A DNA stretch of 64,000 nucleotides from Cryptomeria japonica (GCF_030272615.1 NC_081412.1:698844656-698908655), one strand, 5' to 3'; positions 33,510-44,968 are shown, counted from the stretch's first letter. Notes: a model not told the origin generated them from the sequence alone. Made by a program: numbers and translations.

Positions 33510-34444
33510 CACCCCCCCAAATTCACTCAATCAAAGAACCCCCCTAAAAGTGATGATTTGGCACTTTATACTTAGTGCATGTACAATGGGCCACTTGCAA
33601 AAAATGGCAAAATGGACTTCTGATTTCAATTTTACAACTACCTCAATAAGGCCAAAATAGACTCAAACTAATAATGCAAGAGATCTAAACTAAGATCCAA
33701 GCAATTTACAAGTACCAAATAGGCCAAATAAGACCAATATCTGAAAGTACAATTTCTACTTAAAATCTCTAAAATCTGAAAGTAGATGAAAAAACATGCA
33801 CTTTCAAAAAAAACAGCACATGAAAAGGATGTCGTATGAGCTCAAGCGAGGCCTTTGAAGTTGCAAAATTGAGGATTAGATAGGTACAGCTGAGAGAATA
33901 TAAAAATTCTGAAAACCCTATGCACAAAAACCAAAAAATAACCACACCACTGCGAAGAGCACAAAAAATTAGCCCAAATCAAAAAAAATTGTACCGAAAA
34001 AGGAGCAAAATTGAGCAAGTTATGGGCCTCCAAAGTTGACCCAAAAAACCAAACTGCTCAATGGAGAGGGGTCTAAAAATTTCCAAAGAAAATGCTGACT
34101 GGGCGCTATTGACTGGGCAGAAGGTACGGATCCCAAAAATAATTTTCAAATTTTTTTTTTTTTTCAAAAAAAAATTTCAAACTGGAAAATAATTTTTATT
34201 TTTTTTTTGAAAAAAATCTGAAAATTCCATACCATACCGCCTGAATTGGGCACAAAATTTCCTCCACACCCAAAAATTGATTTTCACCAAAATAGGTTGA
34301 ATTTATACTCAATTCTTATGGAAACGGCCTCCCGAACGCAATGGTGAGGTCGAAAACGCTCGAAGATGCCTCCAAAAAGTGGAGTTCCTCAGATCTGAAA
34401 ATAGAAGCCTTCCACGATGTCTCCAAAAACCAATCAATGAAGCC
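33510..34444 (-). other. Copia D 5' leader
   Basis: Untranslated leader between PBS and gag. AT-rich with homopolymer runs at about 34146-34215. No coding motif. Confidence 0.6.
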
Positions 34445-34462
34445 CCAATGGCTCTGATACCA
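34445..34462 (-). other. Copia D primer-binding site (initiator Met tRNA type)
   Basis: The minus strand reads TGGTATCAGAGCCATTGG directly after the 5' LTR end. TGGTATCAGAGC is the standard plant copia PBS complementary to the 3' end of initiator methionine tRNA. Confidence 0.92.
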
Positions 34463-34914
34463 TGTGAGATTTTGTCAAGATCAAGGGCACAATGAAAAGT
34501 ATAAAATTAGAGACAAAAGAATGACAAGAACAAACTGTATTCTCATCAATATGAAAATGATCAACTAGATTCACCAATACAATGAATATAGGCCTTCTTA
34601 TATAGGCAAGGCCATATGGATGTACGAGCACACAATCATGACATGTGGCTTAATGAGAAACAAGGGTAGGTAAGAAATACTAGGGGTAGGTAGGAGAAAT
34701 AATATAATATTCCACAAGAGGTGGATGACCCACCGAATGTGGAGTGTAACAACAAAACAAGACCACAAAAGGTGGAATTTCTCCTACAACCTCTATCCCT
34801 ATGTGCACACTTCCCTAAGTGTCTCAAATACAAACTACGAAGAAATGCATTATCCTAAGTTAACTTAAGTAAAGTGTAATAATATCCATAATGAATATTT
34901 ATTTACACCAATAG
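34463..34914 (-). repeat. Copia D 5' LTR
   Basis: 452 bp. The minus strand begins TATTGGTGTAAATA (TG to TA change) and ends ATCTCACA. It contains the TATA box described separately. Confidence 0.9.
34597..34606 (-). promoter_or_regulatory. candidate TATA box of copia D
   Basis: The minus strand reads CCTATATAAG within the 5' LTR, followed by gaaggcctatattcattg. This is a good TATA match in a place where copia LTR promoters usually lie. The 3' LTR has one substitution in it (TATATGAG). Confidence 0.55.
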
Positions 34915-35739
34915 GATGAGTATTGTTGTAAAAATAGTTGGATTAGTTCTTCAAACGTTTTTATTCCTTTGTGTAGGCTTCAAACCATTCCATTGCTTGA
35001 CCCCCTAAACTTCTTGGAAAAGGCGCATGAGGTATGTTTGATCATGCATAAACTCCATACAAGTGGCACAAAACTCTCTGACATGATCTTGAGGATCTAA
35101 GATACCATCGTATTTGTCAAATTTTGGGATCTCAACTCATGAAGCAAATGGAGACATGTAAAGGTTTTTGTCAAATGGGAATGGGCATATTGTGTCCAAA
35201 GAATATTGTTTTGGCGTTTTATCTTTATTTTATATTCTTGTGACTGCAGTTTGTAATGCTTGCATTTCTTTGCTCATTTTTCCCCATGGTGTCTCTTCCT
35301 CTTTAGCAACAAGGGCCTCCACATTATAACCAGTAGGGAGTTTGGCACCTTGTTTTGCTAATTCTAAGAAATAGTCTTCTTTTTCCCTAGCCATGATGAC
35401 CTTCATCATTTTTCAAAATTCTTTATTATTCTAACATCTATGTACTTCATCTTCAGGACGTTCAGGAAGCTCAGATTCAGTTGATGAATCACTGTCAGTG
35501 GCATGATTGCTAAAGTCGTCGTGAGTGTTTTGTTTATTAGCTTCTCTTTCTTGTCTTTCCCCAGACGTGGTGGGAGATAGGGGTTGACCGAAGATTGGTA
35601 TATCATAAACTGGTATCTGTGACGAGGACGGTTTATTGTAAAAGGGATTTTCTTTGTAAAATAGATTGTCATTGGTCGAAAAGGGTGTCTCTTTTTCTTT
35701 GTCCTTTTTGTTGCGAGAGTTTCTGGTTTGAACAGGCAT
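34915..35739 (-). pseudogene. Gypsy B gag, N-terminal part
   Basis: Minus strand from ATG 35739: MPVQTRNSRNKKDKEKETPF, a charged and Ser-rich N-terminus. Frameshifts near 35400-35450 lead to YFLELAKQGAKLPTGYNVEA and EMQALQTAVTRI. The Retrotrans_gag lead follows: EIPKFDKYDGILDPQDHVRE, LGGQAMEWFEAYTKE. The frame ends as FLQQYSS at 34915, where copia D begins, and resumes as YNIRHP at 28667. Confidence 0.75.
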
Positions 35740-37865
35740 TTTCTAACCGACAGAATCGAGAGCGGGATGTGTTGCAGAAATCAAGATCAAATTGTAGCTA
35801 GTATTTCGTTTAACGTAGTAATTAAGAGAAGTAACTTAAGATCTGGTCTGGTTTCAGGAACGATCTATCTTGTGTAAGATGTTATCCAAGTTGACTTAGG
35901 TTTGATAAAATGTTCATTTGAACTAGCTGAGAAATGATCGACAAAACCGTCCAACGCAACTACATAGGTACACTATCAAGGTTGTTTTATGCTCAAGAAG
36001 ATGATAACCAGTTTTGGGCTCGCTGTAAAACTGTTTTGGACAGGTTTTGACTGTTCTCGACAGATAGAATCAAAGACTCGTACGACTGTATTTCTGGAAC
36101 CGAACGACAGTATAACAGGTTCAGGATGACAACGGTTATGTTTCGTACGAGTTGTTGCCTAGTACCGTACGACAAATGGGTAGGTCCTGGATGACAAATG
36201 GTTTTGTTCAGTTATGTCTCATATGACACAGGATATGGCTCAGGACGACAGACTATTGGGTCTCGTATGATAGAGGATTAGGCTCAGGATGACAATATAG
36301 TATACTCGTACGACACAGGATTTGGTGCAGGACGACAATTCAGCAGACTTGTATGACTGTTCACAGATCAGAGACTAAAAATTTTGGGTTTTTCAATGAC
36401 TGGATAAGGCAACTAAACATGACCAATTCTGAGGTGGACTGATTTCTGACCAGGATAGACTGATTTGTGACACAGACAGAGTTTTGATCACTGAGTTTGT
36501 TGGTTTGTTTTCTCTAGTTTTAATATTTCAATTTCAGTTTGGGAGATGAAAGCACAAAAAACACGCAGTATGAATAGTAACTCCAATCACAACATGCAAA
36601 CCCTATGGAAGTTGGCTTAGAGAAGAAAACATTTGCTTGTTGACTTAGGTACACACCCAATAGCTAATCAGAATATGGTCGCTGAGTCTCATGGAATGGA
36701 TTCTCAACGTCGTATTAGCCGACTCCAAACGCTAATGGGGGCACGATATGGCAAGTGTCTTGCGAGAGTTACTATCTCTCTTGCACAAAGATTATCAACC
36801 TTTTGGGGGTGAATCAGGTGGCTTCTAATTTTTTTATTGGATCTAGTAAGGGTTTCGTTCGGTGTGTCGAGGTATAAACTCAATTGAGAGGTCTCCCAGC
36901 CTTGAAAACCAAGGTTTAATATACCCGAAGGTACTGAGGAGAGCTATTCCCAAGCACTGTCGTTGACTTGATTTTCATCAAATTGCGTTTATTTTATAGT
37001 GGGTTGGAGTATTTGGCATTTAGCCATTCCCACTTAGGTCGTTCCCCTCTCACCAGCCATAAAGGCTATAGAGTTATTAGCTCCTCGGGAGGGCAGGCCT
37101 GCTAAAGATGTACAAATCTCAAACAAAGAAAAAGCCTCAAGGGTCTAGATTTCTGATTGTCTTAAAAAGACAAGAGCATACTCTCCTACCTCTTGGAATT
37201 TTCCAAAAAGACACAAAAGACAAATTTGTTCATTTACCCAGATAGCAAGTTAAGTGCCTAGAAAAAAATTAAGGAATACACAATGTTTAATTGATTTCTC
37301 CTTAGGCAACCTGCAAAAACAACGCATCAGTAGTCATGTTGTTTTCATTCTTTGATAGGCGTATGTTTGGTCGATAAATTCTTTGACAAATGTCCTACAA
37401 GAACTGGTTAGGCTGTGAAAATGTCAACCAAACAGAAAACAGTTCGGGGTTAGCATTAGCATTAATCAAAATTTTATCCAAAAAAAAATCCTGAAAAGTA
37501 GTATGTTTTTAATCTGTCAGAAAAACTATAAGACAATCTTCATGAAGCAAAATGACAAAAATGTTTTATCATACAACTTATAAATCAGCATAGAATGACA
37601 AAAGATAGAACAAGCAGTATGTTGTACGAGTTAAGAATCAGCACAAAATGATAGATTATAAAAGAATCAGTATGTCGTACGAATGACAATCCTGATTCGT
37701 ACGATAATTTAAAGGATATGATCTTGTTTCGTATGATAAACCGCAGGTGTCAATATAATGGTGTACGATGCAGTGAAACTGCTCGTAAGATATTTCGCGG
37801 AGGCTGTACGGACGAAACCTGCGGGATTAAAAAAAAGATTTTGAGGCCAAAAAAATAGTTTTCTA
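35740..37865 (-). other. Gypsy B long 5' leader with TCGTACGA-type repeats
   Basis: About 2.1 kb of non-coding leader between PBS and gag. From 36050 to 36370 and again from 37620 to 37740 a degenerate motif centred on the palindrome TCGTACGA (tcgtacgac, tcgtatgac, ccgtacgac) recurs at roughly 35-50 bp intervals, often paired with ggatgacaa or ggacgacaa. A second non-coding stretch of the same element (17700-17930) has the same motif. Confidence 0.6.
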
Positions 37866-37882
37866 CCCCACAGTGGGAGCCA
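37866..37882 (-). other. Gypsy B primer-binding site
   Basis: The minus strand reads TGGCTCCCACTGTGGGG, four bases (TTTC) after the LTR end. This is close to the TGGCGCCCACCGTGGGG-type site common in plant Ty3/gypsy elements, with two substitutions. Confidence 0.7.
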
Positions 37883-37886
37883 GAAA

Positions 37887-38552
37887 TGTGTGTGTGAAAA
37901 GTGGACCAAGAATCTATATCTGCAAGACACAACACTTCAATAAAGTCATTACAAGCATGATTAATCAGATATAATCAATGAATAATAAACCATAACAAAT
38001 TGACCCATTGCCTTCTAAAAGATGCGAGTATAAGATTGCTCTCAGATTATTTAGCAATACTAGTGACTAGACAACATCAAGATGAAGCATTTAATTCTAT
38101 ATGAGGATCATGAATGCTAGATGAATGCAATATTAATCTAACAAGATTTAAGCAATACTTAGTTAAATGATTTAGATATGCATGCGATATGTGAAATAAC
38201 TAATATGCAATGAACCTAGAGCAAAACTAGCATAATAACAATACATTCTCCAGGGTTTTTGGATGAGAGATAAGAGCCTAAATTTATAGAAAATTCAGAA
38301 AGAAACCAACGGCTAAGATCAAATGATGATGAGAAGTCAAGATTTTCCAAGAGGAAGTACAATCCAGGTGAATTGATGTGATTGGATGCTTTTCTCAGTT
38401 TTAAAGGAAATTGAACTAAAATTAAGATAAAATCAGAAAAAAAAAATGATTTATTCTCTATTTCATTCAATTTTAAGATTTAATTGTTTTAATTGCTTTC
38501 TTCGAGATTATTTATCAAGATTTAATTGTTTTAGTTGCTTTCTTCGAGATTA
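37887..38552 (-). repeat. Gypsy B 5' LTR, truncated
   Basis: Matches 15372 to about 16040 of the other LTR. A local duplication is present (gatttaattgttttaattgc... twice, about 38473-38550). The last 380 or so bases, including the TG start on the minus strand, are missing. The sequence passes directly into copia C integrase at 38552, with a shared tgttt at the joint. Confidence 0.85.
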
Positions 38553-40555
38553 ATTTGTTTGGTAGCAAATGTTACATCAAGAGGAGTGAACACCAGAGAA
38601 AATTTGATGCGAAATGTGATGAGGGAATATTCCTAGGGTATTCCACCAAGAGAAAAGCTCTCAAGTGTTTCAATAATAGGACACAGAGAATCATGGAAAG
38701 CATCAATGTAAGAGTTGATGAAACCTCTAAGAAAATGGAGGAAACCGATAGTGAGCAAGCGGTAAATGAACCGGTTGTAACCTTCTGGGAACCGATTGTC
38801 AGTCAACCGAGTACCAGTAACAGTGTTCCTACACCGGTAGATGTAGATGCTGATACTGATGGAGATGAGGATGAAGAAGAAAAGCAAGAGGAATCTATCA
38901 AGACCATTCCTCGGTATGTTAAGCTGAATCATGATCCTAAGCAGATCATAGGAGATAAGGATGTACGAATCCTTACAAGAAGAAAGGTCAGAGAAAACTC
39001 ATGTATGATCTCTGAATTTGAGCCTAAATCATTCAAAGAGGCACATAAAGATGAAGACTGGATCAAGGCAATGGATGAGGAACTTGACCAGATAGAGAAA
39101 AATGGTACATGGTCTTTGGTACCAGAACCAGAGCATAAAAATGTCATTGGTACCAAATGGGTTTTTAGAAAGAAGCTGAATGAGGATGGCACAATGATTA
39201 GGAACAAAGCCAGACTGGTGTGCAAAGGATATGCCCAAGAAGAAGGAGAAGACTATGGAGAAACCTTTTCTCCTGTCGCCAAAACGGAAGGAGTTCGTAT
39301 GCTTCTTGCATATGCAGCTTTTAAAGGTTTCAAAGTATATCAAATGGATGTAAAATTTGCATTCCTAAATGGTGTACTTGAAGAGGAAGTGTATATAGAG
39401 CAACCAGATGGGTTTGCCCTATCTGAAGACAATGATATGGTATGTAGGCTACATAAAGTCTTATATGGTCTAAAGGAGGCACCTAGAGCTTGGTATGAAC
39501 ATCTGCATTCCCATCTTGTGAATATTGGATTTGAGAGAACAAGTGAAGATAGCAATATCTACTTGAAGTTTGAAGGAGATCAGATCCTGATCTGTGAGGT
39601 ATTTGTTGATGACATTATCTTTGGTAGAGATGACAAGATGAGTCATGAGTTTGCAGATGAGATGAAGAAAGAGTTTGAGATGCCACTCATAGCGGAGATT
39701 AAGTTCTTCATTGGACTACAGATCTAGCAGATGAAAGATGGAATCTTTATCACTCAGTCCAAGTATGTCAAAGAGGTGTTGAAGACCTTTGGCATGGAAG
39801 ATAGCAAATCGGTTGGTACACCAATGGTGACCGGTTGTAAACTATCCAAAGAGGATGACTCAGCATTGGTTGATGAGAAGGAATACTGATCAATGATTGG
39901 TAAGTTGCATTATGTAGTGCATAGCAGACCAGATATTGCACATGTAGTTGGCATTACTGCAAGGTTCCAGAAAAGCCCAAGAGAATCCCACTTGGTTGCA
40001 GTCTAGCAGATTCTTAGGTATCTAAAGGGAACTGTTGATTATGGATTGTGGTATCCATATAGCAAGGATTTCAACTTAAAAGCATAAACAGATGCTGATT
40101 GGGCAGGTAATTTAGATGATCGAAAAAGCACAACCGGTGGTGCATTATTTCTCGGTGGTAGACTGGTCTCATGGATGAGTAAGAAGCGGAGTTGTATCTC
40201 TCAGTCTACAGCGGAAGCAGAGTATGTTGCAGCTTTCATGAACTGCACTCAGACAATTTGGATGAAGCATGTATTAAATGGCTTCAAAGTTCCTGTATCT
40301 AAACTGGTAAGTATACTTTGTCACAATACTAGTGCAATTAACATCTCCAAGAATCTGGTTTTACATTCTAAAACCAAGAACTTTGAGCTTAAGTATCATT
40401 TCTTGAGGGAAAAGATTCTGAACAAAGAAATTGTACTGGAACATGTTTCTAGTAAGGAGCAGTTAGCAGACATATTCACCAAGCCTCTCCCAAAGGCTAC
40501 ATTTATGTATTTAAGAGGTGAATTAGGGGTGTTTCCCCTTCAGGAGGTAAACTAA
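38553..40555 (+). pseudogene. Copia C1: truncated integrase end, RT and RNase H
   Basis: The plus-strand frame opens inside the integrase C-terminal part ([33 protein letters not shown]) and runs to 39727: an acidic linker, then RT with [73 protein letters not shown] and [12 protein letters not shown] (FVDD). A TAG at 39725-39727 (LQI*QMKDG) interrupts where C2 has CAG. Further stops at EY*SMIG (CTA in C2), V*QILRYLKG and KA*TDADW. RNase H follows: LVSWMSKKRSCISQSTAEAE, LHSKTKNFELKYHFLREKIL, EQLADIFTKPLPKATF. Gag, protease and the integrase core were deleted. Confidence 0.88.
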
Positions 40556-40788
40556 AGGCATATGCTCCACATCAGTCAGGTATTGCATAGTCAAATTTTT
40601 TTTGTGGATTGATGTGTTGAAGGATGCTACTCCTCAGGGGGAGAAGCATAATGGAACAGGGAAGCTTGTGCCTCCACTTTGGCATTATTGTCAAAGGGGG
40701 AGAAGATGTGAAGTGGAGAAGATATCTATAGAAATTGGGGGAGAAGATGTGAAGCAGAGAGATATCTTTGTATATTGTCGTCAATGCC

Positions 40789-40800
40789 AAAGGGGGAGAT
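40789..40800 (+). other. Copia C polypurine tract (C1)
   Basis: aaagggggagat directly before TGTCGGCATT; the same 12 bases occur at 47413-47424 before the next LTR. Confidence 0.88.
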
Positions 40801-42206
40801 TGTCGGCATTATGTGAACCGATATGAGGACATAATGACATTGTGTGTTGTCATTGATGTCAATATGATGAAGAGAAGAGAACCGGTATGACACGGTGAAC
40901 CAGCACATGGAAGCATTGTATGACTACCGGTTGGTAGTCTCAACTTCAGGGTTTTCGGTTGAAGTGATTCAAGCCTATGTGGCTCAACTGGTGACTTTGT
41001 GTGATGAGTTAGCATGATAACAAAGAACAGATCATGTTGCCACGTAATCCTTGTGTGTGTGAATGATCTTGCATGAAGGGGATTATTCCTATCTACCTCA
41101 GGAATGTGCGAAGTCTATAAACTGTGATAGCGTGTGATGGGTTATCAGTCGCCATGAAATCGGTGGAAAACGAACGATGGAGAATGTCTTGAGATTGGAT
41201 CAAGACTGTTGCATTTAATGCAGTGTGCTCAATGGTCAGGATTGAACCGTTTGAATTCCTTAACCTTACAGTTTTAGGGTTTAGGGTTTATGCTACCGAC
41301 CTATCTGTTTTCCTATAAGGTCGATGTTGTGATTCTTTATGAGGTTTTTGGCAAAAGTTGTGTGTGTATCCAAGAGAAGAGATACGTGATTCTTGCCAGA
41401 CCAAAGGAGAGAAGTGATACCTGCAGGGTGTAAGTGCAGAAGGTAAAGAGGAGCTTAAGTGAATCTGCATTGGCATTGAGTGTTGTTACCAGATCATTGT
41501 AATACCTGTTGATCTCTAACCACCTCAACAGTTGGAAAATCCCTTAACAGGGTATCTTTAATCGGCTTGCTATAAATCCTTTAACAGGGTGACTCAAAAC
41601 CATTGAGTTCTTGAAATCCTCTAACAAGGTAACCTTTAACAGGGTTTAACCCTTAACCGGGTATTATAGCCATCCCTTAACCGGGTGATCCCTAACAGGA
41701 TCGGTTCCTAACAGAACCTATTGTATCGGTCTTTAACCGGACAAGGCTCCTAACAGAGCGGACTTCTAAAGAGTTCAGAAACAAGCTTGTGGGTATTCAT
41801 CCCCACCATGGTTTTTCCCAGTTGGGTTTCCACTTGAAAAATATGTGTGCCATGCGTGATGTCTTCTTCATGTGATGTTATGTTGTTTTCTGTCAAGCGG
41901 TGAATCATGTTGATCTAGTTGCTTATATGTATATCTTTGATTGTAGATTACATGTTCATGCATTAGGGTGAAATGGAAATGAAGTGTTAGATTGTATGAG
42001 AAGATAAGTGTCAACTGGTTTATGCTTGTCTCAGTTATTCTGGGTTTTGTCGGTTGTACTCTTTTTAAGGACCAGTGTTACTGTTTGTCTGTCAATGCAC
42101 AGTGTCTGCTGACGAACCAGTTTAACAGCGTGTTTTTGTCTGTACTGATTCACCCCCCCCTCTCTCAATACCGGTTTGCTACTATTCGTTCATCATTGAG
42201 TTATCA
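40801..42206 (+). repeat. Copia C middle LTR
   Basis: 1,406 bp, TGTCGGCATT...GAGTTATCA. It serves as 3' LTR of C1 and 5' LTR of C2. It contains many aaccggt-type words, a dense set of ctaacagg/ttaaccgg words at about 41530-41770, and two TTTAGGG units at 41273-41289. A run of C lies at about 42150-42158. Confidence 0.9.
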
Positions 42207-42208
42207 AT

Positions 42209-42220
42209 TGGTATCAAAGC
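42209..42220 (+). other. Copia C primer-binding site
   Basis: TGGTATCAAAGC two bases after the LTR end; one base differs from the plant initiator-Met-tRNA site TGGTATCAGAGC. Confidence 0.85.
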
Positions 42221-42277
42221 ATCCTCCAAGTCCTCTGTGTTATAAGCTTAACCGCTTGAGGTAAAGATCCTAGTCTA

Positions 42278-43100
42278 ATGATGAAGAGGGAAGGTCCAAA
42301 GTTTAACAGAGAAAATTTCAATATATGGAAAGACGAAATGAAGATATACATCAGAAGCATGGGTGCTCAACACTGGAGCTATGTTGAGAATTCCTATGTT
42401 TCCCCTATCGGTACTCTCACCGATGACCAAAAGAGAGAGATGCAGGAGAATGGGCAAGTCATGGAAGCCCTAATTAGTAGTTTATCTGATATTGAGCTTA
42501 TTGATGTCCAAGATAAGGTAAATCCCAAAGAGGTATGGGATACTCTTGAAAATATCTATGGCGGTGATGAGCATGTAAAACAAGCTAAGGAAGAAAGCCT
42601 TAGAGGGAAGTTTGAAGACATGCGGATGGTTGAAGGTGAGACCATTCAACAATATGGAATAAGAATCAAACTGTTGTTGGAGATATCAAGAGTGCAAGTG
42701 GTAAAATGGAAGATTCCACTGTGGTAAGAAAAGTCCTAAGATCCTTATTACCGGTCTATGCAATAAGGGTTGCTGCTATTCAGGAGTTGAGATCAATAGA
42801 CAGGACTAAGGTATCCCTAGACTCCATCATTGCAAAGTTGACAGCCTTGGAGCTAAATAGTTTTGATGGCAGTGTTCAAAAGACTGAAATAGCTTTTAAA
42901 GCTTCTATCGTACTATCCAAAAAAGGAAAAGAAGCTAGCACCAGTGGTGAACCAAGACAGAGTAGAGAAATGGATGATGAGGAGATTCTGATGGCATTTG
43001 AAGCTCTCCTTGCCAGGAAACTTCCTAAAGGAACCGACAAATACAGAGGTAAGCTTCCTTTGAAATGATTTTCTTGTAACTAGATAGGACATATTGTTGT
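42278..43100 (+). pseudogene. Copia C2 gag
   Basis: Plus strand from ATG 42278. UBN2-type capsid: KFNRENFNIWKDEMKIYIRS, DTLENIYGGDEHVKQAKEES, LRGKFEDMRMVEGETIQQYG. A 1-base frameshift at about 42672 moves the frame to 42706-43068 (VVRKVLRSLLPVYAIRVAAI). The knuckle region is damaged: TGA replaces the first Cys codon and TAG lies after CN (FSCN*IGHIVVNC, about 43066-43110). An acidic stretch and the protease follow. Confidence 0.82.
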
Positions 43101-43562
43101 AAACTGTCCTAATGGCGATAACAAGGACAAATCGGAAAGGTTCAAGAAATTCAAAGGAGGAAACCCGAGAAACTATTTTGTGGCAGTTGATGAAGGTGTC
43201 ACAGATGAGGAATCAGAAGATGAAGAAAATGAAGATATCGTGTTTGTTGTTGTCAAGGAAGATGTGTCAGACAAGAAGGCTCTTATGTCCCAGTTTGATA
43301 ATTCCAATGATTGGATTATTGATAGTGGTTGTTCTCACCATATGACTAGTGACCGGAGCAAGTTTTTATACTTGGAAGAGTATGATGGTTGTGTGGTTCA
43401 CTTTGGTAATGATGCACCATGCATGGTCAAAGGCAGAGGGTCCACCTCTCTGAATGGAAAGAGTAGTGCTGATAATGTTATTGGGTTGATGGTCTCAAAC
43501 ACAACCTTCTGAGTGTTGCCCAGCTAAATGACAGTGGTCTCACTCTAGAATTCAAGAATGGA
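43101..43562 (+). pseudogene. Copia C2 protease
   Basis: The plus-strand frame 43180-43512 has an acidic linker (DEESEDEENEDIVFVVVKED), then DWIIDSGCSHHMTSDRSKFL with the DSG active site, and HFGNDAPCMVKGRGSTSLNG. The frame breaks near 43480-43512 before the conserved HNLLSVAQL-type stretch, seen in another frame at about 43497-43530. Confidence 0.8.
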
Positions 43563-44157
43563 GTGTTCAGAATCAAAGGAAAGAATGGTGAATTGGTGGC
43601 CACTGGCATGCAGACCAAAGGTAACCTATTTCAGCTGAATGCAAATATAAGTACATGTCTTATGGCTAAATTTAATGATAGCTGGATATGGCATAGGAGA
43701 CTCTGCCATGTAAACTTTGATAACATTGTGAAGGCTAGTAAGATCAAGGCAGTTAGAGGATTTCTGGTGCTAAGAAAACCAAATAATACCTTGTGCAAAG
43801 AGTGTCAATTAAGGAAAATGTCTTCCTCAACCTTTAAAGGTAAATCTTTCACTACTGACAATTTGCTTGATCTTGTGCATACTGATTTGTGTGGTCCTAT
43901 GAAAACTAGGAGTGTGCAGGGTGATAGGTACTTCATGATTCTCACTGATGACTGCTCAAGAATGATGTGGGTCACATTCTTGAAAGATAAGTCTGAAGCT
44001 TTTGTAAAGTTCAAAGCTTTCAGAGCATTAGTGGAGAAGGAAAGTGGTAAAAGAATCAAGTGCCTGAGAACTGATCAAGGAGGGGAATTCACTTCCAGTG
44101 AATTCAACAAGTACTGTGAAGAACATGGCATCAAGAGGCAACTGTCTGCCCCCCGGA

Positions 44158-44162
44158 CTCCA
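44158..44162. other. solo LTR target site duplication, left
   Basis: ctcca, repeated exactly at 44969-44973. Confidence 0.88.
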
Positions 44163-44968
44163 TGTTGGCATATGCACACTCCAATGAGACATTGTAGGTA
44201 GGTTTTGTCATTGATGGAAACCTTACAATCCTATGGCACCAGCAAGGCATTACACCGGCAAGATAGTTCACCGGCATCAACAGATCACACTCTACACTGG
44301 CACTCAGACCACCGGCACCGGCATAGAGAAAGGAAGCATATCAGCACAGAGGCCGATAGGTTTTTGTATATATTATATTTTGTTTATTATTGTAAAAACT
44401 TTGTAAGCTGACTTGGCAAGTTGTAAAATGAATCTTATATATAAGAGAGATCATTGTAGACATTTAGTAAGCGAAGGAGAAGAAAAAGATATTAGGCAGA
44501 CCTATTATGTGAAATATAGGTTAAAGGTTTTATATAAAGAATAGAGCAGAAACCGGTACAGGATCTGGCATTATAGATGCTATTGTAAAGCAGTACAAGA
44601 TATTGGATTTGTATAATCCACATTGTAAGTCAGTGAGACTTCCCATTGAGCAATGAGCTCTAGGCAATTGGCCTTCCTGCATGTGCAGGCCCCTCTTGTA
44701 AGTAATATTCTCTTATTGGCTAGTAAGTGAATATTGTGGGTCACAAATCCCACCGAGGTTTTTCCCACACCAAGTTTCTTCGTTAAATCCTTGTGTCATG
44801 GTGTGTTTTTCATGTGGATGCTTTTAATTATGTTTATTGCATTATTTCTTGCATACCGGTATACTGTTATAATATGTTCTACATGTTTTAAGTTAAGAAA
44901 TTCAAGTCACCGATTAGATACTGATTCAACCCCCCCCCCCCCTTAGAGTATCTGTGGGAATCCTAACA
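44163..44968 (+). repeat. solo copia-type LTR
   Basis: 806 bp, TGTTGGCATA...TCCTAACA, flanked by the exact 5-bp duplication ctcca and lying within copia C2 integrase. There is no internal region, PBS or PPT. It shows LTR features: a TATA-like site, cattgtaagtcagtg-type text and a closing run of 13 C (44930-44942). It differs from the copia C and D LTRs. The usual origin is recombination between the two LTRs of a complete insert. Short frames within it are not genes. Confidence 0.88.
44435..44447 (+). promoter_or_regulatory. candidate TATA box in the solo LTR
   Basis: ttatatataagag, about 270 bp into the LTR. A clean TATA match in the right orientation; no functional evidence. Confidence 0.45.

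Larger units (their letters stand above)
28668..34914 (-). mobile_element. Copia D: nearly complete Ty1/copia element
   Basis: A minus-strand element of 6,247 bp inserted in the gag of gypsy B. LTRs 28668-29118 and 34463-34914 differ by about 17 positions in 451 by hand count (about 96% identical), mostly transitions. PBS and PPT are in place. Gag, protease, integrase, RT and RNase H are all present in the order usual for copia. Damage is limited to about eight stops and two frameshifts. It is the youngest-looking LTR element in the window, which agrees with its innermost position. Confidence 0.92.
15372..38552 (-). mobile_element. Gypsy B: large Ty3/gypsy element with antisense ORF
   Basis: A minus-strand element of about 23.2 kb, of which 6.2 kb is the nested copia D. 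Order in element sense: truncated 5' LTR (38552-37887), PBS, long leader (37886-35740), gag, protease, G-patch, RT, RNase H, integrase, tandem repeats, antisense plant-mobile-domain ORF, AT-rich 3' region, PPT, 3' LTR (16418-15372). Size, domain order, the G-patch and the extra antisense ORF between pol and 3' LTR fit the Tat-like group of plant Ty3/gypsy elements, where such extra ORFs are known. The high-coordinate end was removed by a deletion that also took most of the copia C 5' half. Confidence 0.8.

Noticed and set aside
44163-44968. Small non-autonomous LTR element (TRIM) instead of a solo LTR
   Set aside because: No internal duplicated ends, PBS or PPT could be found within it, so a solo LTR is simpler.
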